Assembly (NCBI RefSeq): GCF_907164915.1 | Contig: NC_061868.1 | Span: 29,757,939 to 29,821,938, forward strand | Direction: 5' to 3' | DNA from: Impatiens glandulifera | Taxonomy: Eukaryota; Streptophyta; Magnoliopsida; Ericales; Balsaminaceae | Length of the DNA: 64,000 nucleotides | Shown: piece after piece, positions 22,220 through 33,924 of the stretch | Position numbering within the stretch: the stretch's first letter is position 1 | Layout of the letters: each line of letters starts with the position of its first letter | Translations under genes and position numbers: made by a program | Notes under the pieces: generated by a model | Told to the model about the DNA's origin: nothing | The model's input: only the letters and a program-made list of their open reading frames with translations | Databases searched by the model: none

Positions 22220-23238
22220 TAGGGGTGTACAAATGGGTAAACCCAACCCATATTCAACCTAAATTATATTTTGTCAACCCATTATCCAACTCATATTAAT
22301 GAATAATATGGGTTGGGTAACCCAAACTAAATTTTAGTTTGTAACACATTTATTACGTTTTTTACTCGTTTAATATTTAACATGTTTTTATTCCGGTTAA
22401 CTTATTTTGATCTGTTTAACAATTATTTGATTTATTTTACCTAATTTAATATGTTTTTTTACTTATTTAACACGTTTTAACTCATTTAACTAATATTTGA
22501 TCTATTTGACCTATTTTGACTCGTTTAATACATTTTTAGTTTTAACAAGTATGTAACTCGTTTTAATACATTTTAAATGTTTTTGTATGCTTAACACGTT
22601 TTGACACGTTTAACACGTTTTTGCCACGTTTAACACGTTTTTTACATGTTGAACATATTTTTGGCATGTTTAACACGTTTTTGATTTATTTAACACGTTT
22701 AACATGTTTTTAACATGTTTTTGGTACGTTTAACACGTTTTGGCATATTTAACACATTTTTAACAAGTTTAACGCATTTTTGGCACGTTTAACACATTTT
22801 GGTATATAATATTTAAATCATTCATACTAAATAAAGTCTTGAATAAGGTAACTCTATTAATTTTCAGAAATAAATTAATTCATTAAAGAGTTTTAGAATA
22901 ATAGTGATATGTTAATTTTGTACTATAATTAATAAATAAATTATTAATGAGTTTTAAAATTTTCAATTATTTTCTATTGGACTGTAATGGAGATCAATGT
23001 AGTAAAAATAAAGAGAATATATTGGAGTTGGAGATGGTTAGTTTATATTGAATTGATAAGAGATAACTAAATTAAATTTATTTAATTTGGGTAATTTGGG
23101 TAACTCTAACCCAACCCAAATTAAACATAACCCATACTCAACCTAACCCAACCCAACCCAAATTAACTTACCCAAATTAATATTTTGGGTTTGGGTTAGG
23201 GTTGGGGTTTGGGTCAACCCAAGATATGCTCACTCCTA
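22220..23238. mobile_element. Non-autonomous hAT-like transposon inside the LTR
   Basis: A 1,019-bp insertion with ends TAGGGGTG and CACTCCTA (rc TAGGAGTG), flanked by 8-bp direct repeats CCTAGGAC (22212-22219, 23239-23246). Short TAGGGGTG-type ends and 8-bp duplications are typical of hAT. Subterminal regions are rich in AACCCAACCC / GGGTTGGGTT phrases on both sides, and the centre (22380-22800) is a run of about 20-bp units around TTTAACACGTTTTTGG. There is no transposase frame. CCTAGGAC recurs in the surrounding minisatellite, so the duplication alone is weak evidence, but its exact abutment to the termini is good. Confidence 0.75.
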
Positions 23239-24403
23239 CCTAGGACTAATAGACTTAACCTAGGAGCGGTGACCTCTTTAGTCTAGGACCGATGGGTTTA
23301 TACACACAGACCGATAAATTTAACCTAGGACTAAGAGCTCCTTTGATCTATGACCGGTGACCTTAGCCCCGAGCTAACCTAGGACCGATGGGTCTACGCA
23401 CCTAAATCGATAAACCTAGCTTCCTACCAAACCCAAACTAATAGATTTTTACACAGACTGGTAAGATTAATCAAGGACCGAGAATCCTTAGAACCTCGAC
23501 CAAGGGACCCTAACACTTAGACCGAGGATCCTAAACTCGAATTGAGAGTCTTTTGACATCGACCAATAAAAAAACGAACCCAAGGTCTAAGACCTCGATC
23601 CTAAGGCTCGTTTGTTTCCACTTTTCAAAACCCAAAATTATTGTTATAATTTTTGACCACTCAATCATTTTCTAAAAATGCTACAAAAATAGAAAATGCT
23701 TTCAAAATATTTTAGAATGTTTTCCACACAAATATTTTGCCAAAGGCTCATTTGGTGTTTATTTCTAAACTTCAATGCCTTTAAAAATGACTCACATTCT
23801 TCAGGTATTTCAACTCTAGCTATCAAACGCAACATGTACCAACATTTAAATATTGATATTTCAATATTTTAAATAACGATAAACATAAAAGAATTATTAG
23901 GACCGGAAGAATAAACGGACTCAAAACATTATACAACCGATTTTCAAAAGCCAAGATAGTATAAACAAAAACCGTTTTTGGATGGGTATAGAGGACATAG
24001 CGCGAAAGCCCTTTATTGAGTATCACTAGATTTCGAACCAAAATGAAATTCTAGTGAAAAATATCTTTGTACACGTACATCCTTTTATTGATTTTTCTAA
24101 AATCAATTGGCGAATTTGTCTTCAAATAAATAATATTTTCTTAAATTAATTATGTTTAATTAGTTTAGAATCGGAGTTTATAAAAAATAAATTATTATTT
24201 GATTACAAAAATCCCTATAATATTAAATATTTGAGTAAAATTATCAAAATTTTTTAAAAATAATGTTTTATTTTAAAAGATGTCGGGCACGCAAATCAAT
24301 GTTGAAATCATCGAACTTCAAATAACTCTGGGCCCACCCTATATTGTCACGTGTTCATTAAACACGTGCTAAGCTACGGGACCATGGGATTCCCGGGGTT
24401 ACA

Positions 24404-24674
24404 TAAAGTGTTATTAAAATTATTCAAATAATTAAAAAATCTAAATAATTATTTAAAAAAATGAAATTAATTAAAAAATGCCTAATAAAAAAATTTTAAA
24501 CATCAAAAGAAATTAACATATTTTATATTAAAATATTTAATTAAATTAATAATATGTTATCTATATCAATAATTTTCATAAACATGTGGTTATAATGATT
24601 TTGATCATTTATAATATCTTGTTAAGTTTTAAGATTTTTTTTACCATTATAATTTTAATATTAAACATTTAATT
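24404..24674 (-). mobile_element. Truncated leader of a minus-strand Tat element
   Basis: AT-rich sequence between the two facing LTRs. Its right end (ATTAAACATTTAATTCCAAC) resembles 136-156, the leader next to the first LTR of the window. It is therefore most simply the start of the internal region of a minus-strand element whose remainder was lost at 24403. Confidence 0.5.
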
Positions 24675-24690
24675 CCAACAGAGTTGTCAG
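24675..24690 (-). other. Primer-binding site, tRNA-Arg type, decayed
   Basis: The minus strand reads CTGACAACTCTGTTGG, four bases outside the LTR end at 24695, matching TGGCGACTCTGCTGG with a few substitutions. It shows that 24695-27998 is a 5' LTR. Confidence 0.6.
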
Positions 24691-24694
24691 AATC

Positions 24695-27600
24695 TGTAAC
24701 CCCGGGAATTCCCGTTGACCTCATAGCTTAGCACGTGTCTGGGACACGTAACAATACGAGAGTGGGTCTCGGAGTTGCTCGAGGTTCAATGATTTTAACC
24801 TTGTTTTGTAAGTCAAACATTTTTAAAATAACACAATATTTTGAAAAGATTTTGATTATACTCGGCCTTTTAAAATTAATTAAAAATAATTAATTTTATT
24901 TAAATTTTAATAATATGGGGATTTGTTATAATTAAATTATAATTTGATTTTTATGAAATTCAGTTTAAATTAATTAAACATAATTAATTTAAGAAAGATT
25001 ATTTATTTGAAGATAGAGTCGCCAATTGATTTTAGAAAAATCAATAAAAGGTGTATGTGTACAAACATATTTTATACCAGAGTTTCGTTTTGGTTCGAAG
25101 TTTGGTGATACCTGGAAAAGGGTTTTCATGCTATGTCCTCCGTACCCGTCCGAAGATGGTCTTTACTTTATAAAATTGACTTTTGAAAATCGGTTGTATA
25201 ACATTTTAGGTTTTTAACCATTTATTTTTCCGGTCCTAGTCATGCTTCTAGGTTTAGCATTATTTAAAATATTGAAATAATAATATTTAAATGCTGGTAC
25301 ATGTTGCGTTTGATAGCTAGGGTGGAAATACCTAAAGAATGTTAGTCATTTTTAAATGACATTAGGGTTTAGAAATAAACACCAAACGAGCCTCTATTGA
25401 AATATTTTTGTGGAAACATCCCAAAAATATTTAAAATGTATTTTCTAATTTTTTGGGTTTTTTAGAAAATAGTTTTTGGCTCCAAAATTATAAAAATAAT
25501 TTTGAGTTTTGAAAAGTGAAATCAAATAGGACTTAGGACCAGTGTCCTTAGGTTTGTTTTTCATTGGTCGAGGACAAAAGATTCTCGATCTGGGTTTGGA
25601 ATCCTCGGTCTAGGTGTCGGGGTCCCTCGGTTGAGGTGCTAACGACTCTTGGTCCTTGGCTAATCTAACTGGTCTAGGTGTAAAACTATTATTTTGGACT
25701 TGGTTTAAGGCTAGGTTTACCGGTCTAGGTGCATAGACCCATTGTTCCTAGGTTTACTAGTCTAGGACTAATATCATCGGTCCTAGGTTAAGGGAGCTCT
25801 CGGTCCTAGGTTAGATTTACCGATCTGGGTGTATAAAGCCATCGGTCTTAGGCTAAGGAGATCCTTGGTTCTAGGCTAGAAACATTGGTCCTAGGCTAAA
25901 AAGACTCTCGATCCTAGGTTCGAAACATCGGTCCTAGGTTAAATGGGTACTCGGTTCTAGGTTAGAAAAATCGGTTCTAGGTTAAGTCCCTCGATCAAGG
26001 TTAGAAATCCATAGTCTAACCTCTTAGTTCTAGCTCAAGAACATCGGTCAGACTCTTTGGTCCTAATGAAATTTTTTGGTCGGACTCCATGGTCCTAGGC
26101 TAAAAATTTCATTTTGGTTTCTCGATCCAGATTGAGGATCCTCGGTCATATTCCTTTGGTCCTAAATCAAGAACACCGGTTCTAATGAACATAAAATATT
26201 CATTTTTAAAATTTATTTTTTAGCTCTAATTCTTTGATCCAAAAGTTTGGGTAGCTTCACAAAGCTCCTAGGAACATGTTGATCATCATCTCAAGATGTG
26301 AATCATGATCAATTTGTTGAAAACAATTTTTGATCAAAATTTGGGTTTTTGATTTTAAATTTATTTTGAAGTGATAGGAGCTAGTCAATAGTTTCTTTAT
26401 ATCACATATGCTTGATTGATACCAAAACAATAACACTAGATCCTTGTTTGAACCAATTCAAGAAATCAAATTTTCATTTTTTTTAGAAAAAATTGATTTT
26501 GATCAAACATGATTGGGATGGATCAAACATGATCCAAATAGTTGTCCAACATCATTACAATCATGTTGGGAAGCTTTTTGGACTATGATTCGATCGAATT
26601 AACCCAAGATCAGCAAGCCCGCTTTTATTTTGAAAATTCAAATTTGAGTTTTTTTATTAGATTGATTCATTGATTCTAACCTATCGACATATTTTATAAA
26701 TCATCTAGGGATGAATTTTAAATCATCAAATCACATAAATATCAAGCCTACAAGCTTTTCTAATTTGAAATATAAAATTTTTAAATTCAAACTATAAATA
26801 TGAATTAGAGAATGATTAGAATCTTACCAAGGATTTGAGAACACTCATTAATCCTTATGGAAGTATTCTGAATGTACAGATCTGAGTTTCTAAGCCTTAA
26901 ACAAAGATTTCGAAAAATCAAAAAGCTTCAAACTTTAATGGAGGATTTCAAATTTCTTTGGTTTTAGAGGGCTGTATTGGTTGGTTAGCTTCGAAATCAC
27001 TTGGGGAAGGTATTTATACTAATCCTAAGTCGGTTCACGAAGCCTAGTGGCCTAAATCAACCAAAATCCATTAATGGCTTTTGATTCTTTTGGCTAGAAG
27101 TCTCTAGAATAGGCCGTGACAGGGCCTATACTCGTAGGGGAAATGATCACGATTTCAACATGATCATTTTGGCTTTTGAATGAGTCAAAATCGTTCACCA
27201 ACAACGGAGTTCCAAAAAGCCAAGATCAACTTGTGTTCTTCATGCTTATTGGCTCGGCAATCGAGATAAAGACGAAGAACAGGGCCAAAATGACGTCGTT
27301 TCACTGGTGTCTTAGTGTTCCATCCGTGTTTTCGTCAGGCACTGGCGTTTTTTGCTAACGGGGTTGATGTCCCGTTAGTTGATCTAGTGCTCCTCGGCGT
27401 GCGCTTCCTTCCATTATAACGGGTTGTGTGGAGGCGTCTAGGGCGTTGGATGACAATCCAATGCCGATTCGAGGGTTCTGGCTGCGATTGTAGTTTTTTC
27501 TTGTAATTTCGGCTATACCCGATTACACATTTATTTTTATTTTAAAACCTTAAGGATTTGTTTGAAATTAATTTTCTTTCACCCTTTTGTCTTTAATTTT

Positions 27601-27998
27601 AATCTTTTTAAATACACAAAATATTAAAATAAACATGACAAATATTTTACCAATTTTATATATTTTTTTTTTGTATTTTTAAGATTTAAATAAATAATTC
27701 TCTTAGGTGAATTGGATACAAAATTCACTCTAAATTATTTATTTTTGTCTTTTAATTTTTTCAAAGATTATTTTTAGACAAATGGATACAACATTTATTT
27801 GAAATAATTTTATTTTATTATTTTGACTATTTTTCTTAATTAATTAGGCTTTAATTATCATAATAATTAGTCAAATTAATTTTTTTTAATTGTTTTTTTT
27901 GTTATGTGGTTAATTATCTTGACTTTATTTATACAAAAATAAATCAAAATAAATATTTTAATTTTTATAAATTAAAGTGTAAATTTTTAATATTTAAA
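24695..27998 (-). mobile_element. 5' LTR of a second minus-strand Tat element, facing 20111-24403
   Basis: 3,304 bp. The plus strand starts TGTAACCCCGGGAATTCCCG and ends near GTAAATTTTTAATATTTAAA. It is homologous along its length to the reverse complement of 20111-24403 (without the hAT insertion) and to 173-3448. The minisatellite lies at 25540-26200, the TATA box at 27011-27018, the GACGTC site at 27289-27299 and the GC-rich U3 block at 27280-27500. Its internal partner and 3' LTR are absent. Confidence 0.82.
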
Positions 27999-28205
27999 AA
28001 ATATATAATAATAAATAATAATTGAAACAAATATGTGACCTAACATAACCACAAAATTATAATATATATTATATTTATACTTGAAACTAAAAATGATGTA
28101 CTATTTATAACTTTTTAAAATATATTTTATAATTTATATTTTCTATATTAGAAGCTCTGAAAGAAGTTATGGTTGTGGGGTATTACTGTAAGTCTTAATT
28201 ATTAA

Positions 28206-28274
<69 letters not shown>

Positions 28275-29885
28275 GTAATTTTTACATTTTAACAAACTTA
28301 CAGTATAAAGAGACATCTATATATTGAAACAACGTTTGAAGTAACTGTTCTTTTGCAAGTTAAAAGTTCATAGTCTATCTTGACAATGTAAGACATTAAT
28401 TAGGTCATAGCAATTATAAATATTATTAATGGTATTTTGTGTTATTTAAGCTTTTTAATTTCGTGGTATATTTAGTTGAAATTCCAATTGTGCATTTAGA
28501 TTATTATAGTTATATATCCCTTCTCCTAGTTAGCAAAATAATAATATTTTTAGGTATAAAATTAAAAATATTTGAAAAAGAAGTTTCCACACATTTATTT
28601 ACCATATAATCACTGTATTAAGTTTAAGACCAGCCAATAAAATCTAATTATATTATACTAAACCTTTGTTTATTCAATTATTTAAAAATTTATAATAAAT
28701 TAATAATTTAATAATTTTAAAATAAACTAACATGAATATGTATAAAATATTATTTATCTAAAAATATTTTAAATAAAATTAATATTTCAAATTTAATTAA
28801 TTTAAAATTGGTTTTAGTTTATAATAAGTTTAATATTAAACTTAATTTTCACATATATTTTAAGAAAAACACTCAGTTAGAACTAACGGATGTATTTATA
28901 CAACTACCTCAGTTAAACGTATTTACTAATAAAATTTATTTAAACGTACTATTAAAAATTGGATCATCTAGCCTATATTTACTAATATTGTTAAATATTT
29001 TTTTTAATTTATTAATTAAATATTCTTTTTTTATAAATTAATTAATCAATTTATCTTCTTTTATTTATTTCTTCTTTCTCTGTTCTTATCTTATTTTAAA
29101 ATTGTTTTTCTTTTAAATATTAATACTTGAATATTATAATGTATAAAGTAATTTAATATTTATTATAATATTTATTTTTACAAAAACATTTAAATTCTAA
29201 ATTAAATATTAAATATTAAACTATAAGACTATTAATTTCATTTTTATTTATATTAAAGAAAATATAAAAAAAACTCCACAAAAACGTTACAGTATAACAA
29301 AATTTACAAACAAATATAAACAAAATTTACAATTAAATTCACATTACAATTTATTTGTAAATTTTGTTCTACTATAATATTTTTGTGAAGGATATTTTTT
29401 TTAATATAAACAAAAATGAATTAAAAATTAATTGTATTTTAGTTTAATCTTTGATTTAGAATTTAAAATTTTTAATAAAATAAGATTACACTAAATATTA
29501 AACTATTTTATACATTTTAATATTTAAGTATTAGTCCGATAAATAATTTTAGAATAATGATATAAAAAGAATGCAAACTTTTAGAAAAAAAAAATAAAAT
29601 AAAAATAAAAACTAAAATACTAATATAAGATATAAGAATAGAGAAAGAAAAAATAAATAAAAATAGATAAATTAAATAATTAATTGATAAAAAAAATAAA
29701 TATTTAATTAATAAATATTAAATTTTAAAAAATATTTAACAATATTAGTAAACAGAGGCTAGATAAGCCAATTTTTAATAATATTTACGTTTAAATTAAT
29801 TTTTATTACTTCATACGTCTAATTGAGTTAGTTGTACAAGTACATACGTCTAAATTAACTTTTTTCTGTATTTTATCTTTTCGGC
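27999..29885. other. AT-rich spacer with a (TA)n microsatellite
   Basis: Extremely AT-rich. A run of about 30 TA dinucleotides occupies 28210-28271. A 19-bp near-palindromic pair of ACAAAATTTAC phrases lies near 29295-29365. No gene, and no element ends recognised; the frame at 28808-29041 is low-complexity. Confidence 0.65.
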
Positions 29886-31095
29886 ACCCCACTTAACCCC
29901 TCAAGTGACCATTATCTTCTGACTCACACTTTTTTATATGTTTTTTTTATCCTGGCAAACCACCCACCAATCTTAGTCGACCTCAATTGATAACACATTT
30001 CTTATATATCTTTCGTCAAAAACTCAAACACTAACCCCCATTGACCCTCATCTTGTGACTCACACTTTTTTATATACCTCTTTATTTCCCCGAAAAACCA
30101 CTCACTAACCCTAATCTTGTGACTCACACTTTTTCATATGCCTCTTTATCCTTCGACAAATCACTCACCAATCTTAGTCGACCTCTCTTTTACTCTCACT
30201 TCATTAAATCAATAACCAATCCCAATTGATCACATATCTCTTATCCAATGTTAAATCAACCATTAACCACCACCCGACCTTCATCTCGTGACCTCACACT
30301 TTCAAATGTTCGTCAAATCAACCACTAATTCCGACCTCACACTCGATAAACCACCTACCACCCGACCTCCATCTTGACCTCACATTTTTAAATGCTCGCT
30401 AAACCAACCACTAATTCCGACCTTACACTCGACAAACCACCCAATCTTAGTCGACCTCAATTGATGACACATCTCTTATCTCTCGTCAAACTCAAACACT
30501 AACCCCCCATTAACCCTCATCTTGTGACTCACACTTTTTCATATGTCTCTTTGTTTCCTCGACAAACCACTCACTAACCCTAATTTTGTGACTCACACTT
30601 TTTCATATACTTTTTTATCTTTCGACAAACCACTCACCAATCTTAGTCGACATCTCTTTTACTCTCACTTCATCAAATCAACAACCAATCCTAATTGATC
30701 ACATACCTTTTATCCAATGTCAAATCAACCATTAACCACCACCCGACCTTCATCGCGTGAACTCACACTTTCAAATGCTCGTCAAACCAATCACTAATTC
30801 TGACCTCACACTCGATAAACCACCTACCACCCGACCTCCATCTTGACCTCACATTTTCAAATGCTCGCTAAATCAACCACTAACTCCGACCTCACACTCG
30901 ACATACCACCCAACACCCGACCTCCATCTTGTGACCTTATACTTTCAAATGTTCGTCAAACCAACACTAATTCCGACATCACACTCGACAAACTACCCAT
31001 CACTCAACCTTCATCTCGTGACCTTACACTTTTAAATGCTCGCCAAACTAACCACTAATTTCGACTGGCCAAACTAACCACTAATTTCGACTTCA
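29886..31095. repeat. G-poor nested tandem repeat, period about 475 bp with 70-80 bp subunits
   Basis: A striking pyrimidine-rich, G-depleted block on the plus strand. A large unit beginning CACCAATCTTAGTCGACCTC (near 29966) recurs at about 30440, and the CTCACTTCAT(T/C)AAATCAA phrase at 30191 recurs at 30668, giving a period of about 475 bp. Inside each, shorter phrases such as CTCACACTTTCAAATGCTCG and ACCACTAATTCCGACCTCAC repeat. The apparent reading frames have no repeated-protein character. Origin unknown; no transposon ends seen. Confidence 0.75.
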
Positions 31096-31159
31096 CATTT
31101 TCAGACGCCTCGTATCCTTTGTTTAAAACTTGCACCACTTGAAAATCTAAATTTGAATG

Positions 31160-31226
31160 TTTTGGGATTCGAACATTGATCTTAAGCATAAAATGTGAAC
31201 ACTTTAACTGCTAGACCACTTGAGAT
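31160..31226 (-). mobile_element. tRNA-derived SINE-like head
   Basis: The minus strand carries CAAGTGGTCTAGCAG followed about 35 bp later by TGTTCGAATCCC, the spacing and sequence of RNA polymerase III A and B boxes in a tRNA gene. The fold lacks a clean acceptor stem and anticodon loop, so this is a SINE head or a decayed tRNA. A second, more decayed copy is at 31620-31690 in the same orientation. Confidence 0.5.
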
Positions 31227-31336
31227 TGTTGAAATAATTTTATTATTTTGTGTATGTATATATATTTTGTATTTAATATTTATTACCATTAGTTAATTTT
31301 TATATTAATCAAAAAATTATTTATACTAATAAAAAA

Positions 31337-31381
<45 letters not shown>

Positions 31382-31619
31382 GAGAACAAATGTATAATGA
31401 AAGACAAGAATGTATTTATATAAAATTAATGATGAAAAATAATATAATATATATATAAGGTAACTATATTTAATATATATATATAAATTATTGATAAAAA
31501 TATATATTTTATATGATTAGTAAGAATATATATAATTAATTAATTAAAGAAAAAATAATTATAAAAAAAAAATATAAGATAAAATATATTTATAATTAAG
31601 AATGCTTTTTTAATATCTA

Positions 31620-31690
31620 AATTTGCATGTTATAAGATTCAAACTCTAGTTTTAAGCATAAAATGTGAACACTTTAACAGATAAATCACT
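31620..31690 (-). mobile_element. Second SINE-like copy, decayed
   Basis: It shares TTTTAAGCATAAAATGTGAA and the following CACTTTAAC with 31176-31215 and has a weaker B box (AGATTCAAACT on the plus strand). About 450 bp separate it from the first copy, with (AT)n DNA (31341-31377) between them. Confidence 0.4.
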
Positions 31691-31790
31691 TGGATATATA
31701 TATAATTAATGAGAGAGAAAATAATTAGAAAAGAAAAATATATAAAATAAAATATATTTATAGTCAAGAATGCATTCTTTAAAATCTAAA

Positions 31791-31965
31791 CTAGTATGTA
31801 GTCCATGCATTTGCATGGATAATGATATAAAAACCCATGGAAAAAAATTACGGTAAAAATGAAATAATATTTTTAATTTTATTTTAACCGTTTTAAGTTT
31901 ATGAACGGGTCTCACAATCCGAACCAAGTATTCATTTACTCTTATGTATATATCAAAATATTTGT
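31791..31965 (-). mobile_element. Helitron 3' end, 5'-truncated
   Basis: On the minus strand the fragment ends with the hairpin CCATGCAAATGCATGG (plus 31803-31818), eight bases, then CTAG followed by a host T (31790). That is the canonical Helitron terminus. Upstream it matches the Helitron at 47380-47934 through the AAACTTAAAACGGTT and GGATTGTGAG phrases, until homology stops near 31965. Confidence 0.7.
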
Positions 31966-33538
31966 TTTCTTATATTAAGTTAAATCCTTTTTAAATATTT
32001 TTTCTTAAATTATATTTAAACTACATAATTCTAATTTGTTTGTTCGTCCATCTCTTATCCAAAACATTTCAATTACATAGAACTGCTCAATGCATGTCTC
32101 ATTTTTAATCTCCCTAATTTTCACCTATTAATAGTTTAGTTATAAAATATCTAAAAAATAATATAGTTGTAATGTTAATTATAAAACTAATACAATTCAA
32201 ACATAATTTTAAAAACAAATAAACACATTAAAATTAAATAAATTTAAACCTCTTCGGAGTGCCTATCTTTTTTCCATTAAGACCAAACCAAGTTTAATAA
32301 ATAATCTGTGGGGTGGATACTCAAGACCACATGTATCAAACTTATTGTTATCATTGACATCCCTAATTTAGGGTTTAAACATATCTATATATTTATGTTG
32401 TCTGAATCAAATTTAATAAATATATGGAAAATTTTGAATTTTAAAAGATTACCTTCACCTATAAAATTATGTCAGATAAAAGATAAATGACAAAAATAAT
32501 ACTCATTACTCAAAGATTTATACATGTCATTTAGAACAATGATCTTTGAGATATGAAACAAAATAATATAGACATTTTTATAAAATAAAAAATGAGATAA
32601 TGATATGCCTAAAATAAATCTATTTAAATGTAATGTTTCATAATATAGAGTGTGAAAACAGAGTTCAATATATTTACTTTGTACAAAGTCTAATGTTATA
32701 AAAAAATTACATGTTAGTAATAATTTTGTTGAGACTATTTTGATATATTTATGATTAAATTTATAGTGTATATTTTGTTTTTAAGAATAAGAACAAAATA
32801 TTTTTAACTTTTTCATTAAAATTATATAAATTCTTTTATTATTTAAATAAAAATATTTTAATTATAAAATAATAGAATTTAAACATTGAAAGCAATTTAA
32901 CATACTTTGAATAGTAAGGGACAAAAGTTTATGCTTAAGAAAATAAAATAAAAGTTATGATTTTAAAATAATACATTTTTTTTATAAAATAAATAAAAAA
33001 GAGTAACAATAAGTGAGAGTACAATCACATTGAAAAAATAAGTCAACGTGGAAAAAAAATTTGATCATGTAAAATTAAATAGAGAAAATTAGGAAAACCA
33101 TGTTTAGGACATAATACTCCTAAACATGGTAATGTTCAGGACGAGGTGACCATGTTCGAAATATAATGCTTTTTGCTTCTCTTTCTAATTTTTTTATATT
33201 TTTCTAACATTTTACATGATCAAACTGTCACTTGTTTTTTTTTCTAATGCCTTATAGCTGATAGTGAGAGTTGTCATTGTGTAAAGTCACGAGATAAGAG
33301 ATTTATTCGAAAAAATATGTGAGAAAATATGTGAGAAAATAAGTTATTTTATCGAAATAAATAAAATGTAGAATTAGAGCGTTATATTTTTTATTTTAAT
33401 AATTTTAAACATTGAATAAATATTATTATATATTTTTTAATTTATTTTGTTTTTATTCTTATATTTTATAATTTAATAAAAATTACCTCAAACCTTGTGT
33501 TTATTATATTGAAATCAGTTCAAAACTGTTGGTGAAAA
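31966..33538. other. AT-rich spacer, no gene seen
   Basis: AT-rich intergenic sequence. Around 33100-33145 the phrase ACCATGTTTAGGACATAATACTCCTAAACATGGT forms a short inverted repeat (CCATGTTTAGGA / TCCTAAACATGG). Nothing else was recognised. Confidence 0.55.
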
Positions 33539-33539
33539 A

Positions 33540-33924
33540 TCTATATATATATATAATGATGCTTAACTTTTAAAGTGTCCGGATTGCCGGGTCGAGAGCT
33601 GTGATTAATTTGGATATATGTGAGAGTAAATGGATACTTGGGTCGGATTGTGGGTTGACTCGCCCATAAACTTAAAACGGTTAAAAATAAAATTAAAAAT
33701 GTTATAGATATGGTTCGAACTTGCAACCTAACAAAACAAATATAACATTTTAACCAACTAGGCTAATAATAATTTATATTTTAAATTCAACTCAAAATTT
33801 GATAAACGTGTGACATTTTAACCATATGAGTATGCAATTTTTAAAGTGTCCGGATTGCCGGATCGAAAGCCGTAGTTAAGTTGAATATATGTGAGAGTAA
33901 ATGGATACTTGAATTATTTCCTAG
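33540..33924 (+). mobile_element. Helitron-like fragment upstream of CLPX
   Basis: It starts A|TCTATATATATATATAATG and ends CTAG|T at 33921-33924. The 5' domain (TGATGCTTAACTTTTAAAGTG, GTCCGGATTGCCGGGTCGAG) matches 47390-47560 and is partly repeated at 33836-33905. The terminal hairpin is missing. A tRNA-like segment (minus-strand TAGCCTAGTTGG and AGTTCGAACC boxes, 33708-33765) lies inside and is shared with 47560-47610. It ends 370 bp before the CLPX start codon. Confidence 0.55.

Larger units (their letters stand above)
8420..24403 (+). mobile_element. Decayed Tat/Ogre-lineage Ty3/gypsy retrotransposon with nested insertions
   Basis: In order: an LTR-like U3 block, gag, protease, G-patch-like segment, RT, RNase H, second RNase H, integrase, long repeat-rich 3' UTR, a polypurine tract (GAGAGGGGCACTC, ending 20110) and a full 3' LTR. 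A second RNase H before integrase and a tandem-repeat 3' UTR are hallmarks of the Tat/Ogre lineage. The body is riddled with stops and frameshifts, many explicable by C-to-T changes in CAA/CAG or G-to-A in TGG codons. Nested inside are an inverted LTR piece (10240-10942), a LINE tail (12275-12619) and a hAT-like element (22220-23238). No clean 5-bp target duplication was found. Confidence 0.85.
20111..24403 (+). mobile_element. 3' LTR of the Tat element, interrupted by a hAT-like insertion
   Basis: It starts TGTAAGCACTAAAAATC and ends CCGGGGTTACA, so its ends are short inverted repeats (TGTAA/TTACA). Without the 1,019-bp insertion and its 8-bp duplication it is about 3,266 bp, close to the 3,304 bp of the inverted copy at 24695-27998. 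In order: AT-rich U3, GC-rich block with an ACGT palindrome, TATA box, downstream region with the CCTAGG minisatellite (21900-23600), AT-rich U5. Confidence 0.85.

Noticed and set aside
8405..24410. TAAAG direct repeat (8411-8415 and 24404-24408) as target duplication of the Tat element
   Set aside because: On the left it is four bases away from the LTR start, and the 5' end is rearranged, so it is probably chance.
29886..31095. Repeat-protein gene (frames such as 30843-31058)
   Set aside because: Open stretches are short, switch frame between units and have no start or splice logic; the periodicity is in DNA and not in codons.
31160..31226. A functional tRNA gene
   Set aside because: A- and B-box-like sequences are present but no acceptor stem or credible anticodon arm can be drawn, and a second decayed copy sits nearby.
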